Positions 1-9,571 are shown, numbered from the stretch's first letter. The stretch: DNA of 64,000 bases from Agathobacter ruminis (GCF_002735305.1 NZ_PDYG01000135.1:1-64000), one strand, 5' to 3'. Notes: a model not told the origin generated them from the letters alone. Translations and numbers: made by a program.

Positions 1-660
1 CCAGCCCAGTAAAAGCATACGAAGGAGCCCAAAAACCTAGGGTTCGTATGCATCCCAGCGCGGCAAAAGCATACGAACAAGCCAAAAAACCTAGAGTTCG
101 TATGCATGCCGGCCCAGCAAAAGCATACGAACGAGCCAAAAAACCTAGGGTTCGTATGCACGCCAGCGCGGCAAAAGCATACGAACGAGCCCAAAAACCT
201 GGAGTTCGTATGCATGCCGGCCCAGCAAAGGCATACGAACGAGCCAAAAACCTAGGGTTCGTATGCATGCCAGCGCAGCAAAAGCATACGAAGGAGCCCA
301 AAAACCTATGGTTCGTATGCATGCCAGCCCAGTAAAAGCATACGAACGAGCTCAAAAACCTAGGGTTCGTATGCATCCCAGCGGGCAAAAGCATACGAAG
401 GAGCCAAAAAACCTAGGGTTCGTATGCATGCCAGCGTGGCAAAAGCATACGAAGGAGCCAAAAAATCTAGGGTTCGTATGCATCCCAGCCCAGTAAAAGC
501 ATACGAAGGAGCCCAAAAACCTAGGGTTCGTATGCATCCCAGCGCGGCAGAAGCATACGAACGAGCCCAAAAATCTAGGGTTCGTACGCATTCCAGTGCG
601 GCAAAAGCATACGAACGAGCCAAAAAACCTAGGGTTCGTATGCATCCCAGCCCAGCAACA
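1..660. repeat. 54-bp tandem hairpin array, at least 12 units
   Basis: GCATACGAA recurs at 15, 69, 123, 177, 231, 284, 338, 391, 445, 499, 553 and 607, a period of 54 bp with two 53-bp steps. Each unit also has TTCGTATGC about 18 bases later, so each can fold into a 9-bp-stem hairpin whose loop usually carries CCTAGG. Two sequence types (AGCGCGGC or GCCCAGC) join the hairpins. The array continues past the left edge. It is open in several frames on both strands because 54 is a multiple of three, but there is no ribosome-binding site and the 53-bp units shift frame, so I do not call a gene. Confidence 0.93.
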
Positions 661-730
661 GCATCCCGGCTCATTCAAGTCTCGCTCGCGAGACTTGGCG
701 CGAGATTTGCGTCAGCGCTCGTGGAGCGTT

Positions 731-765
731 TATCTCAGTCGGAGATTGTAATCCCGACTGAGATA
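731..765. repeat. 12-bp inverted repeat (stem-loop)
   Basis: TATCTCAGTCGG at 731-742 is matched by its exact reverse complement at 754-765. It lies between the tandem array and the terminator of the leftward operon. Without a T-run of its own it is better read as a structural or array-boundary element than as a terminator. Confidence 0.6.
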
Positions 766-800
766 AAAAAATCTCCCGCATCGGCCGAGGCCTGATGCGG
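765..800 (-). terminator. Rho-independent terminator of the leftward operon
   Basis: Read on the minus strand, CCGCATC and GATGCGG (776-800, GC-rich middle) form a hairpin followed by GAGA and seven T residues (765-771). It lies 22 bases past the stop of the flavoprotein gene. Confidence 0.85.
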
Positions 801-822
801 AAGACTTTATCATATCAATTAT

Positions 823-2193
823 TTATTCCAGCCCACAAATGCGTCTGGCTACATATACACCGGAAGCTGATGCATGAGACAGGGAGTGGGTGACTCCACT
901 GCCGTCGCCGATGATATATAATCCTTTGTGGCGGGTCTCGAGATGCTCATCGAGTTCCACTTCCATATTATAGAATTTGACTTCGACACCATAGAGAAGG
1001 GTATCATCATTTGCAGTACCCGGAGCGATTTTATCCAACTGATAAATCATTTCGATGATGCCGTCGAGGATACGCTTTGGAAGCACCAGACTCAAATCGC
1101 CCGGTGTTGCTGCAAGCGTAGGGCGAACCATACCTTCTTCGATACGTTTTTCGTTGCTTCGTCTTCCGCGAACCAGGTCGCCGAAACGTTGAACGATGAC
1201 ACCGCCGCCGAGCATATTGGAAAGGCGTGCGATGGATTCGCCATAGCCGTTGGAATCTTTAAATGGTTCAGAGAAATGCTTTGCAACCAAAAGTGCAAAG
1301 TTGGTATTCTCCGTCTTTAATTCATCACCTTCGTAGCTGTGTCCGTTTACGGTTACGATTCCGTTGGTGTTTTCGTTTACGACCATACCGTTCGGGTTCA
1401 TACAGAAGGTGCGGACTGCATCTTCGAACTGCTGGGTACGATATACAATCTTGCTCTCATAGAGTTCATCAGTCAGATGAGAGAAGATGACTGCAGGAAG
1501 TTCCACGCGGACACCGATGTCGACACGGTTGGACTTGGTCGGGATGTCCATTTCCTGGCAGACGGTTTCCATCCATTTGCTTCCGCTGCGTCCTACGGAG
1601 ATGATGCATTCGTCAGATTCAAAAGTATCATCCTTGGTAGAAATGCGATAGCCCGGATTCATTGCCTCAACTTTGACAACCGGTGTGTCAAAATAAAAAT
1701 CTACCTTGTCTTTTAACTCATCATAGATATTTTCCAAAACAACATAGTTGATATCTGTGCCGAGATGGCGAACGGAAGCATCGAGGAGCTTCAGTTTGTT
1801 CTGCATGCAAAGCTTCTTTAAACCGGTTCCTGCAGTGGAGTAGAGCTTGGTGCCCTCGCCACCGTGCTTCATGTTGATTTCATCGACATATTTCATGAGT
1901 TCGGTCGCTTTGTCCATTCCGACATGTTCATAGAGTGTGCCACCGAAGTCGTTGGTGATATTGTATTTTCCATCCGAAAATGCACCGGCACCGCCGAAAC
2001 CACTCATGATAGAGCAGGTAGGGCATTTGATACAACTCTTTACTTTTACCCCGTCGATTGGACATTTACGCTTTGCAAGCGGATGTCCTTCTTCAAATAC
2101 AGCAATCTTTTTGGACGGAGACTGCTTCATTAATTCATATGCGGCGAAAATTCCACCCGGACCTGCGCCGATTATGGTTACATCATATTTCAT
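823..2193 (-). CDS. FAD-dependent dehydrogenase, COG2509-type
   Basis: About 456 residues. The N-terminus has a Rossmann dinucleotide-binding motif (GAGPGGIFAA). A cysteine-rich stretch (CPIDG, then CIKCPTC, residues about 48-65) is followed by SGFGGAGAFSDGK, and the C-terminus has GDGSGVTHSLSHASASG, a second FAD contact. This combination is typical of the uncharacterised COG2509 flavoproteins, some of which are listed as NAD(P)/FAD-dependent oxidoreductases; the substrate is unknown. I chose the ATG at 2193 because the Rossmann fold begins immediately after it and GAAGAGAG precedes it; a longer frame to 2352 would overlap xpt. It is the last gene of the proB-proC-xpt operon, 79 bases after xpt. 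The four-Cys segment could bind a metal (inference). Confidence 0.85.
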   Translation of the reverse strand: MKYDVTIIGAGPGGIFAAYELMKQSPSKKIAVFEEGHPLAKRKCPIDGVKVKSCIKCPTCSIMSGFGGAGAFSDGKYNITNDFGGTLYEHVGMDKATELMKYVDEINMKHGGEGTKLYSTAGTGLKKLCMQNKLKLLDASVRHLGTDINYVVLENIYDELKDKVDFYFDTPVVKVEAMNPGYRISTKDDTFESDECIISVGRSGSKWMETVCQEMDIPTKSNRVDIGVRVELPAVIFSHLTDELYESKIVYRTQQFEDAVRTFCMNPNGMVVNENTNGIVTVNGHSYEGDELKTENTNFALLVAKHFSEPFKDSNGYGESIARLSNMLGGGVIVQRFGDLVRGRRSNEKRIEEGMVRPTLAATPGDLSLVLPKRILDGIIEMIYQLDKIAPGTANDDTLLYGVEVKFYNMEVELDEHLETRHKGLYIIGDGSGVTHSLSHASASGVYVARRICGLE

Positions 2194-2272
2194 AGTTTTT
2201 GTTCTCTCTTCCCTATTTTTTGAAAACGCGGAGTTATAAATATAGCGCGATTCCGCTGAACTGTCAAGTGAT

Positions 2273-2854
2273 TTACTGCTCGCGGAAGGTAATTGCTCCG
2301 GTTTGTGAGTCCATTGCATCCACAATTGCAAGTGATTCAAGATGAATACCACGCTCGCGAATTAAGTCACCGCCTTGCTGGAACCCCTTCTCCACACAGA
2401 TTCCTGCGCCGACAACATGTGCCTTTGCCTCTTCACAAATTTCAAGCAAACCGAGCAGTGCACAGCCGTTTGCAAGAAAATCATCAATCAAAAGAACGCG
2501 ATCGCCCTCGTGAATATACTTTTTGGAAACCATCACATCGTAGATTCTGCCGTGTGTAAAGGATTCCACCTTGGAGCTGTAGACATCGCCGTCGATATTC
2601 TTGGTCTGGCTTTTCTTTGCAAAGACAACCGGCACGCCGAAATACTGTGCTACGATGCAGGCAATTCCGATGCCGGAAGCTTCAACCGTGAGAATGCGGT
2701 CAATCTGCTCATCTGCAAAAAGGCGTTTGAATTCTTTGCCCATTTCATTAATCAATTCAATGTCCATTTGATGGTTCAAAAAGCTATCCACCTTCAGCAC
2801 ATTTCCCGCGCGGACAATTCCGTCTTTGCGGATTCGTTCTTCTAATAATTTCAT
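2273..2854 (-). CDS. xpt: Xanthine phosphoribosyltransferase
   Basis: 193 residues, the normal length for Xpt. It converts xanthine and PRPP to XMP in purine salvage, in the cytosol. The PRPP-binding loop is seen as [11 protein letters not shown] (about 120-130), preceded by the VEASGIG segment that contacts the purine and pyrophosphate. It starts 22 bases after proC and so is probably co-transcribed. In many Firmicutes xpt sits behind a purine riboswitch; none fits in the 22-base gap here, so it appears to be expressed with the proline genes. Function is confident; operon membership is inferred from spacing. Confidence 0.95.
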   Translation of the reverse strand: MKLLEERIRKDGIVRAGNVLKVDSFLNHQMDIELINEMGKEFKRLFADEQIDRILTVEASGIGIACIVAQYFGVPVVFAKKSQTKNIDGDVYSSKVESFTHGRIYDVMVSKKYIHEGDRVLLIDDFLANGCALLGLLEICEEAKAHVVGAGICVEKGFQQGGDLIRERGIHLESLAIVDAMDSQTGAITFREQ

Positions 2855-2876
2855 TATTGGTCCCTCATTTCATTAT

Positions 2877-3680
2877 TTACATACCCTTGGATTTGTCTAA
2901 ACAAGCCATCATTGCTTCAAAGACAGCACTGCGAAGTCCTTTGTCTTCGAGCACGCGTACGGCTTCGATTGTGGTTCCGGCAGGTGAGCAGACCATGTCT
3001 TTTAATTCACCCGGGTGTTTGCCGGTCTCCAATACCATTTTAGCACTTCCGAGCACAGATTGCGCGGCAAATTCATAAGCCTGGGAACGCGTCATTCCGC
3101 CTGCAACTGCAGCGTCCGCCATTGCTTCAATAAAAAGAAACACATAGGCAGGAGAACTTCCGCTTACAGCGGTGACCACATCCATCAGATGTTCCCCTAC
3201 GACCTGCGTGCGTGAAAAACTCTTGCAGATATCCTGCAACAAATGCACATCGTCTTCGGTCATCCGTTCATTCGGACAAATGCCCATCATGCCCTCGCCA
3301 ACCATAGCCGGTGTGTTTGGCATGGTGCGCAGAATTTTTTTGTCTGTTCCAAGCAAAGAGGACAGCCATGCAAGCGTTTTGCCCGGTGCAATGCTGACAA
3401 TCAGGCATTCCGGACGGATGTCATCTTTGATTTCACAGATGACCTGTTCATAGAACTGCGGTTTGACAGACAAAAACAAAACATCGGCAAACGCAGCTGC
3501 CTCGCAATTGTCAGTAGTGGTGCGGATGTCACAGGATGCGTGGATGGCTTCCAGCTTTTCCCGGGAACGGTTGCTTGCCATGACATTGTCCGGTGCAACT
3601 TTTCCGGCCTTGATGATTCCATGAATCATGGCAGATGCCATGTTTCCGCAGCCAATGAATGAAATGTGTAAATCCCTCAT
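2877..3680 (-). CDS. proC: Pyrroline-5-carboxylate reductase
   Basis: 267 residues. Catalyses the last step of proline synthesis, NAD(P)H reduction of pyrroline-5-carboxylate. The N-terminal Rossmann motif ISFIGCGNMASAMIHG, the central SVKPQ segment and the C-terminal signature (about 215-245, with LKDMVCSPAGTTIEA) are all present. The ATG at 3680 is used because a perfect AAGGAGGT lies 7 bases upstream at 3688-3695; the upstream ATG at 3701 would incorporate that site into the protein. It follows proB by 13 bases. Confidence 0.96.
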   Translation of the reverse strand: MRDLHISFIGCGNMASAMIHGIIKAGKVAPDNVMASNRSREKLEAIHASCDIRTTTDNCEAAAFADVLFLSVKPQFYEQVICEIKDDIRPECLIVSIAPGKTLAWLSSLLGTDKKILRTMPNTPAMVGEGMMGICPNERMTEDDVHLLQDICKSFSRTQVVGEHLMDVVTAVSGSSPAYVFLFIEAMADAAVAGGMTRSQAYEFAAQSVLGSAKMVLETGKHPGELKDMVCSPAGTTIEAVRVLEDKGLRSAVFEAMMACLDKSKGM

Positions 3681-3693
3681 AATCAATACCTCC

Positions 3694-4467
3694 TTATTCA
3701 TTCACATGAGAAAGGAATCGTGTGCCGACTTCTTTCCCTGCAACAATATCATATAAAACGGAAGGATCGCTCCCGTTTGCAATGACCACATCCATGCCGC
3801 TTCCGGTTGCAATCTGTGCAGCGGACAATTTGGTTGCCATACCGCCGGTACCAAAATGACTTCCGGCGCCACCTGCGAGAGCGGTGATGTCCGGTGTGAT
3901 TTCTGTAACCGTATGCAACAGTTTTGCATCAGGATTTTTGTGTGGATCTGCAGTATAAAGACCGTTGATATCGGAAAGGATGATCAGCAAATCGGATTGT
4001 ACGGCAGTGGCAATATGCGCACCGAGCGTATCATTATCGCCGACTGCAATTTCCGCAGTGCTGATGCTGTCATTTTCGTTGATAATCGGAATCGCATGAT
4101 ATTCGAACAGCTTGAACAGGGTATTCTCGAGATTGCAGCGTCGCTCCGGTTCCTCGAGATCTTCCTTGGTGATCAGAATCTGTCCGACGACATGATTGTA
4201 TTCGCCAAAGAGGCGATCGTATATATACATGAGTTCGCACTGTCCGACAGCAGCGGCTGCCTGTTTCCCGGGAATGTCACTCGGACGACTTGTAATCGGG
4301 AGTTTACCGACCCCCATTGCAATGGCGCCGGAAGAGACCAGCACAATTTCATGCCCTTCATTTTTTAAGTCAGATAATACTTTTACTAATTTTTCCATCC
4401 GGCGGATATTAAGATTGCCGGATTTGTGGGTCAAAGTTGACGACCCTACTTTAATTGTGATCTTCAT
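3694..4467 (-). CDS. proB: Glutamate 5-kinase (short form)
   Basis: 257 residues. Phosphorylates glutamate to gamma-glutamyl phosphate, the first step of proline synthesis. An amino-acid-kinase fold is visible: KVGSSTL at the N-terminus, VSSGAIAMG, NENDSIS and FGTGGMATKLSAA. It ends after the kinase domain and lacks the C-terminal PUA domain of the E. coli enzyme, as in many Firmicutes. The ATG at 4467 is preceded by AAAGGGG. proA, needed between ProB and ProC, is not in this window and must lie elsewhere if the route is complete. Confidence 0.95.
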   Translation of the reverse strand: MKITIKVGSSTLTHKSGNLNIRRMEKLVKVLSDLKNEGHEIVLVSSGAIAMGVGKLPITSRPSDIPGKQAAAAVGQCELMYIYDRLFGEYNHVVGQILITKEDLEEPERRCNLENTLFKLFEYHAIPIINENDSISTAEIAVGDNDTLGAHIATAVQSDLLIILSDINGLYTADPHKNPDAKLLHTVTEITPDITALAGGAGSHFGTGGMATKLSAAQIATGSGMDVVIANGSDPSVLYDIVAGKEVGTRFLSHVNE

Positions 4468-4652
4468 GTTTTTCCCCTTTAAAAATCGAACAATAAAACA
4501 CATTTATTACTTTATCACAGAAAAGGAAAACAGTCACTAATAAAAAAATGACACCTCACTAAAATTTGCACCCTAACATTTTGAAAAACGAGTAAATATA
4601 GTAGGAATTGAGCAACCAATGTGCTTAAAAATATCAGAAAGGGGTTTTTACG

Positions 4653-7600
4653 ATGAAGAAAAAGTTACTTGGACGTCGTGCGTTTGCCGCTGCGCTTGCA
4701 GCAACGGTGATGGCGACGGCAATGCCGTACGGAAGCATTCCTGCGGTAGCGGCAGAGGAAATGTCAAATGAGACGGTAAATCTTTTGTCGATTGGCAACT
4801 GGGATTTCTGGACCGGTGAAGGAGGTGCCGGTTCCATGAGTGAAATCGAGGGCGGCGCAGCCGTGTCTGTGACGGCTGCGGGAGGACAGCTTTATGCAAT
4901 CCAGTACACGCATGCGCTTGAAATGGTAGTCGGGGAAACATACCAGATCAGCATGGATTTCCTTTGTCCGGAAGATGCCATCGTGCATCTGAACCTGCAG
5001 GAGACCGGAAGCTGGAGCTCGATTCTTCCGGAAGACAAGCAGGTGATTCACCTGAAGGCGAATGAGGTATATCACTATACTGCAACAACAGCAGCTGCAA
5101 CTTCCAATTTTGTCTCAAATGGTAAACTGGCCATTATGTTTGGTGCGGAATCACAGAATGTGGGCAAGACCATCTCTGTGACCAATGCGAAGATCATGGG
5201 ACTGACTTCCCATCAGGAGACAGGAACAGAGGAAGGACAGGATGGAAATACCGGAAGCGATGTGGTTGTGGATGCACCTTCCATCAATCTGAAAGCGGCC
5301 GATACGGAATTGTATGTCGGTTCTGACTGGGCAGGTGCAAATGCGGTAGTGACCGAGGACGGCGCTAAAGCTGTCATCAATGCAGGAAATTTCGGCTGGA
5401 ACGGAGAATGGGCAATCCAGTATATGATTCACAGTCTCGGACTGCGAGACCAGACGGAATATACGGTGGCTGCCGATCTGACTTCCACTGTAGACAAAAA
5501 AGTCCTGATTAAGTTGGACGATTCAGGAATGATTGTTGACACCGTATCGCTCAAAGCAGGTCAGACATATCATTATGTAAAGACAATTACATCAGGTACG
5601 TTTGCAAATCAGACATTATATTTTGCATTGGGACAGATGAGCGGCGAAGATGCCAATCGTGCGGGAACCGTCACAATCGAAAATGTCAAAATCGCCGGCG
5701 AAAAGGATGAGCAGGAGAACACCACTCCGGATTCTGACAGCGAATATAATTTTGCAGATACCGAGAACAACCGCATCAATGATTATGCGGATCCGGGAAT
5801 CGAAAAAGAAGGATATGAACTGATCTGGGGCGATGAATTCGATGGCAACTACGGAAATGATACCGTGGACCGTGCGACAGGTCTGAACCTGGATAAGTGG
5901 GCATATCAGCTTGGTGACGGAACCACCGATTGCGGCAATTACGGATGGGGTAACAACGAGCTGCAATGCTATACCAAAGATTCCAAGAATATTGCGGTCA
6001 ATGAGGATCTGACGGGAGACGGACAGGCAGATGGTCTGCTTCGTATCACAGCATCTTATGAAGACAATGGAATTGTTTACGCAGGCGAGAGTGCAAAGAA
6101 GTATTCTTCTGCCCGTATTCGCACCACTTCACCGTCGAAAGAATTGTTCAATACGACTTACGGCTATGTAGAAGCACGCATCTCCCTGCCACAGACCAAG
6201 GGTGCATGGCCTGCATTCTGGATGCTTCCGGAGAGCACTTCGATTTACGGAGGATGGCCGGTATCCGGAGAAATTGATATTCTTGAGACAACCGGAACCC
6301 ATGCGGATGAGGTATGCGGTACCTTGCACTGGGGCACACCGAACCATGTATATAAAGGAAGCGGATATGTCGGACTCGACAGTGATGTGAGATTTTTCCA
6401 TACTTATGCGATTGACTGGAAACCGGGTCAAATCGACTGGATTTATGATGGCAAAGTCATCTATACTTCCACAGAATGGGCAAGCGGCATTTCGGGTGCA
6501 TCGGACAGCTTAAGCTTTGATGCACCATTTGATCAGCCGTTTTATGCAATCTTAAATCTTGCTGTGGATTCAGGCAATTTCGGTGGCGCAGCAAACCGCG
6601 CAGCATTTGGTGGCAATATCAATATGTATGTGGATTATGTGCGCTGCTTCCAAAAGACGGAAGGTTATCCAAAGTCAGCAAAGCAGACCGTGGACAAAAA
6701 TGCAAAGACCGACTGGGAAGCATACAGTGGCCGCAACATGATTGGAGAAATCGCGGAGGATACCCTTGTGGGAACCGGTGGTGGACTCAATGATGCAGCA
6801 ACCGATGCTGATAAATGGTATCTTTCAAACCAGGATGATGCTGCAGGTGCCGGTTTGCAGGCATATACTGATGCAGACGGAAAGACCTGGGCAAAAGTTA
6901 ATATTGCAAAAGCAGGTGGACAGGATTATTCCAACCAGCTGATTGGACATTTCAATGCCATAAAAGGCTATACTTATAAAGTAAGCTTTGATGCATATGC
7001 AGCAGGCGACATGGTCGGCAAGACCGTCAACTGCGATGCAAAGGAATACGCAGGCTGGTCTACCTATGCGGTTTCCAATGTGAAACTGAACAGCACACCG
7101 TCAAGCTATGCATTTGCATGGAACCAGGGCGAGAATTTTGAGAATTGCCGTATTGAATTCAATCTCGGTGCACAGGGAACCGGCGAAGTATACATTTCCA
7201 ACGTGAAAGTAGAAATCATTGACCCTGCAACCATCGAGGATGTCAGCGGCGGACGTCAGGTGCTTGCCGGAGGAGAGCTTTTGTACAACAGCACCTTTGA
7301 TCAGGGCAATGATCATTTTGGATACTGGACTGCTGCAGACGGTACAACCGTAGTGATTCCGCGTTATACGACAGAAGATTTGACCGGAAATGATGTATCC
7401 GTTATTGATGTGGCATCCAAGAGCAACTACGAAGCAATTGCAGACGGCAAAAAATATTATGAGCGCCGTGCACAAATCTCTGCAGATGAAAATACTCCGG
7501 CTCAGATTTATCAGACCGGATTTGCGATGGGCGCAGATGATTATGCTGCCTCCTTCGATCTGTATGCAAAAGAAGATACTGCAGTCAAAGTATCCGTTTT

Positions 7601-8885
7601 TGCGACCAAAGAGACAGAAGACGGATTTGTTTTAGACAGAGAAGTCCTTTCAAAAGTTTATCGCTATCGCGCAGAAGACGGTGTCAAGAATTACAAATTT
7701 GCATTTACCACCGATACAGACCTTGCGAATGCTGCAATCGTATATACTTTTGCAAAGAATGTGGATGTACAGTTTGACAATGCGCATCTCGTAGGCGCAC
7801 ATCAGGGTGTGCAGGTAGATGAAAATCCGTTGAACGAGAATACAACCTGGACCGGTGATGACGGCAATGGCAATACCATTTCTTTAATCACAGACAATGG
7901 TACTGTCACAATGAAAAATATCTTGAGCGGAGCCAACTGGTATGCATGGCAGCTGCCTTCATCCAACTTCACCGTTGGTGCCGGATATACTTATCGCTTT
8001 GCATTTGATTACAAGATGACCGGCAATACCAATCAGACATTCCAGTATATTATTCAGGAAGCAGGCGGCTCATGGGCCGTTGTCAGAGATGTTGAAACCG
8101 TCACCTATGACGCAGACAATGCGGATGCAGCAGGCTTTAACCATTATGAGGTTACTTTTACCAGTGCTGTGACACTTGATAACTGCCATGTGGTATTCGG
8201 ATTCGGAAATTCCGCAGCAGACGGCCGTGATAATGCATTTACTTTCAAAAATGCGGATATCAGACTGGTTAACATGGCTGACGAAACATCCGGAGATGAC
8301 ACGGAAGATGACAGCGCAGAAGTAGATCCTTCTGTTTTCGTACCGGTGCACGCAGAAACACCGGCAGATGAGGACGATCATAACGACGGCCAGAATCAGG
8401 ATAATCAGAATCAGGATGATCAGAATCAGGACGATCAGAATCAGGATGATCAGAATCAGGATGACCAGAATCAGGACGATCAGAATGATGACGGACAGGA
8501 TCATGACAAAAAGGATCATGACAAAAAGGATCATGACAAAAAAGATCATGACAAAAAAAATCATGATAAAAAAGACAAGGACAAAAAGAATCAGGACAAG
8601 AAGGATAAGGACAAAAAGAACAAGCGCGCAGGTGCAGGAGATCCGGAAGCTGTTGTGGCTGAGGATTCTAATTCTGAATCTGAAGCTGTTCAGGGCTCGG
8701 ATGACAAGACTGTGACAACCGAAATTGAAGCAGGGCAGGCTCCTGCTGCAGGTCAGGCTGCAGATCAGGCCGTAGAACAGAACAGTGTAAACCCTGTGAT
8801 GCTTTGGACTTTGCTGGGACTGGCGGTAATTGCATTGATTGCCGGAGCAACCGGAGCGGTATTAAAGTTTAGAAGCAAAAAATAA
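4653..8885 (+). CDS. Secreted multi-domain GH16 beta-glucanase
   Basis: 1410 residues. A signal peptide (about 1-34, MKKKLLGRRAF to VAAEE) leads into two beta-sandwich modules resembling CBM4/9 (about 45-190 and 210-350). The GH16 domain (about 386-667) has the catalytic motif GEIDILE, with E540 as nucleophile and E545 as acid/base, so laminarinase or lichenase-type beta-1,3(4)-glucan hydrolysis is expected. Three further CBM-like modules follow (about 690-890, 895-1060, 1075-1230). The linker at 1240-1326 is built from 5-residue repeats, first DQNQD, then HDKKD. A C-terminal membrane helix (VMLWTLLGLAVIALIAGA) and RSKK tail anchor it; there is no LPXTG. The start has AAAGGGG upstream. Exact substrate is not predictable. 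Confidence 0.9.
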   Translation: MKKKLLGRRAFAAALAATVMATAMPYGSIPAVAAEEMSNETVNLLSIGNWDFWTGEGGAGSMSEIEGGAAVSVTAAGGQLYAIQYTHALEMVVGETYQISMDFLCPEDAIVHLNLQETGSWSSILPEDKQVIHLKANEVYHYTATTAAATSNFVSNGKLAIMFGAESQNVGKTISVTNAKIMGLTSHQETGTEEGQDGNTGSDVVVDAPSINLKAADTELYVGSDWAGANAVVTEDGAKAVINAGNFGWNGEWAIQYMIHSLGLRDQTEYTVAADLTSTVDKKVLIKLDDSGMIVDTVSLKAGQTYHYVKTITSGTFANQTLYFALGQMSGEDANRAGTVTIENVKIAGEKDEQENTTPDSDSEYNFADTENNRINDYADPGIEKEGYELIWGDEFDGNYGNDTVDRATGLNLDKWAYQLGDGTTDCGNYGWGNNELQCYTKDSKNIAVNEDLTGDGQADGLLRITASYEDNGIVYAGESAKKYSSARIRTTSPSKELFNTTYGYVEARISLPQTKGAWPAFWMLPESTSIYGGWPVSGEIDILETTGTHADEVCGTLHWGTPNHVYKGSGYVGLDSDVRFFHTYAIDWKPGQIDWIYDGKVIYTSTEWASGISGASDSLSFDAPFDQPFYAILNLAVDSGNFGGAANRAAFGGNINMYVDYVRCFQKTEGYPKSAKQTVDKNAKTDWEAYSGRNMIGEIAEDTLVGTGGGLNDAATDADKWYLSNQDDAAGAGLQAYTDADGKTWAKVNIAKAGGQDYSNQLIGHFNAIKGYTYKVSFDAYAAGDMVGKTVNCDAKEYAGWSTYAVSNVKLNSTPSSYAFAWNQGENFENCRIEFNLGAQGTGEVYISNVKVEIIDPATIEDVSGGRQVLAGGELLYNSTFDQGNDHFGYWTAADGTTVVIPRYTTEDLTGNDVSVIDVASKSNYEAIADGKKYYERRAQISADENTPAQIYQTGFAMGADDYAASFDLYAKEDTAVKVSVFATKETEDGFVLDREVLSKVYRYRAEDGVKNYKFAFTTDTDLANAAIVYTFAKNVDVQFDNAHLVGAHQGVQVDENPLNENTTWTGDDGNGNTISLITDNGTVTMKNILSGANWYAWQLPSSNFTVGAGYTYRFAFDYKMTGNTNQTFQYIIQEAGGSWAVVRDVETVTYDADNADAAGFNHYEVTFTSAVTLDNCHVVFGFGNSAADGRDNAFTFKNADIRLVNMADETSGDDTEDDSAEVDPSVFVPVHAETPADEDDHNDGQNQDNQNQDDQNQDDQNQDDQNQDDQNQDDQNDDGQDHDKKDHDKKDHDKKDHDKKNHDKKDKDKKNQDKKDKDKKNKRAGAGDPEAVVAEDSNSESEAVQGSDDKTVTTEIEAGQAPAAGQAADQAVEQNSVNPVMLWTLLGLAVIALIAGATGAVLKFRSKK
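8371..8630 (+). repeat. 15-bp coding microrepeats in the GH16 linker
   Basis: About seven 15-base units encoding DQNQD are followed by about eight units encoding HDKKD, KDKKN and similar. Such in-frame repeats tend to vary in copy number between strains (inference). Confidence 0.85.
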
Positions 8886-8906
8886 AAAGCATAACAGCAT
8901 AAAATC

Positions 8907-8945
8907 AAAAGCGGTACATATCTCTGTGATATGTACCGCTTTTTG
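8907..8945. terminator. Bidirectional terminator
   Basis: AAAAGCGGTACATATC (8907-8922) pairs with GATATGTACCGCTTTT (8928-8943) across a short loop; T-runs on both strands suit the convergent GH16 and XRE genes. Confidence 0.88.
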
Positions 8946-8973
8946 TTGGCCAATCTTTGAATACACGACAAAG

Positions 8974-9034
8974 AGGCATACAAGCTGTTCCCTATGATGT
9001 TTGATATCTCATACGGAGCAAATCTTGTATGCCT
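8974..9034. repeat. 11-bp inverted repeat flanking 39 bp
   Basis: AGGCATACAAG at 8974-8984 is repeated in reverse complement at 9024-9034, just past the stop of the minus-strand XRE gene. It may be an mRNA 3-prime structure; purpose unclear. Confidence 0.5.
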
Positions 9035-9052
9035 GAGTTTTCGCTCTGTATT

Positions 9053-9427
9053 TTATTTGTCTTCTTCTGATACCTCGTCTTTTGGCTTTGGGTCCGGCAA
9101 ATCCAAAATCTTACGGATGGTAGACTGGACTTCCGGATGGGCACGGTAGGCTTCGATTAAAGCCTTCTCGGGAGGCGAGATGGTCAAAATCTTTTTTTGC
9201 GATTGTTTCTGAATTGGAACCATGGAACGCAACTCGTAGATTTCACATAGAATTACAAATTTTTGCATGCTGATATTATACTGACCACTTTCCCAATTGT
9301 AGATGGTCTTTTCACTGACCCGGGTGTGATATTTATCAGTAAAAATTTGTTTGACCTCAGGGATGTTCAATCCCTTTTCTAAACGATACTGACGAAGCAG
9401 TGTACCGATGTCATATGCACTTAACAT
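9053..9427 (-). CDS. XRE-family transcriptional regulator
   Basis: 124 residues. A helix-turn-helix of the Cro/CI type occupies about residues 1-70 (IGTLLRQYRLEKG, then VSEKTIYNWESGQYNISMQKF). It is followed by a charged tail of about 50 residues with no recognised domain. The ATG at 9427 is chosen because GGAGG lies about a dozen bases upstream and the fold begins there; the frame is open to 9547, but that extension is arginine- and proline-rich and would run through the intergenic operator-like repeats. Divergent from the NERD-like gene, so it may regulate that operon, itself, or both. No ligand-binding domain is visible. Confidence 0.8.
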   Translation of the reverse strand: MLSAYDIGTLLRQYRLEKGLNIPEVKQIFTDKYHTRVSEKTIYNWESGQYNISMQKFVILCEIYELRSMVPIQKQSQKKILTISPPEKALIEAYRAHPEVQSTIRKILDLPDPKPKDEVSEEDK

Positions 9428-9486
9428 AATTGCTGAAAACCTCCGATTTTGACTGTATCGAAGATATGACATTTCAGCAAATAATA

Positions 9487-9552
9487 CTCGTGACGCGGGA
9501 AAATCAGGGAGCGAAAACGGGCGGGGGAATCGATACTCTCGTGACACGGGAA
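9487..9552. promoter_or_regulatory. Operator-like direct repeats
   Basis: CTCGTGACGCGGGAA (9487-9501) and CTCGTGACACGGGAA (9538-9552) differ at one base and are 51 bp apart, about five helical turns, in the divergent region between the XRE gene and the NERD-like gene. They are plausible regulator sites, but no binding evidence exists. Confidence 0.45.
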
Positions 9553-9571
9553 TTGCGCCGCAAAAAAGATA

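Noticed and set aside
1-660. CRISPR array
   Set aside because: Units repeat throughout, with no unique spacers; the hairpin and linkers are both conserved.
48-795. Repeat protein with 18-residue units on either strand
   Set aside because: No ribosome site, frame broken by 53-bp units, and open frames on both strands are explained by the 54-bp period.
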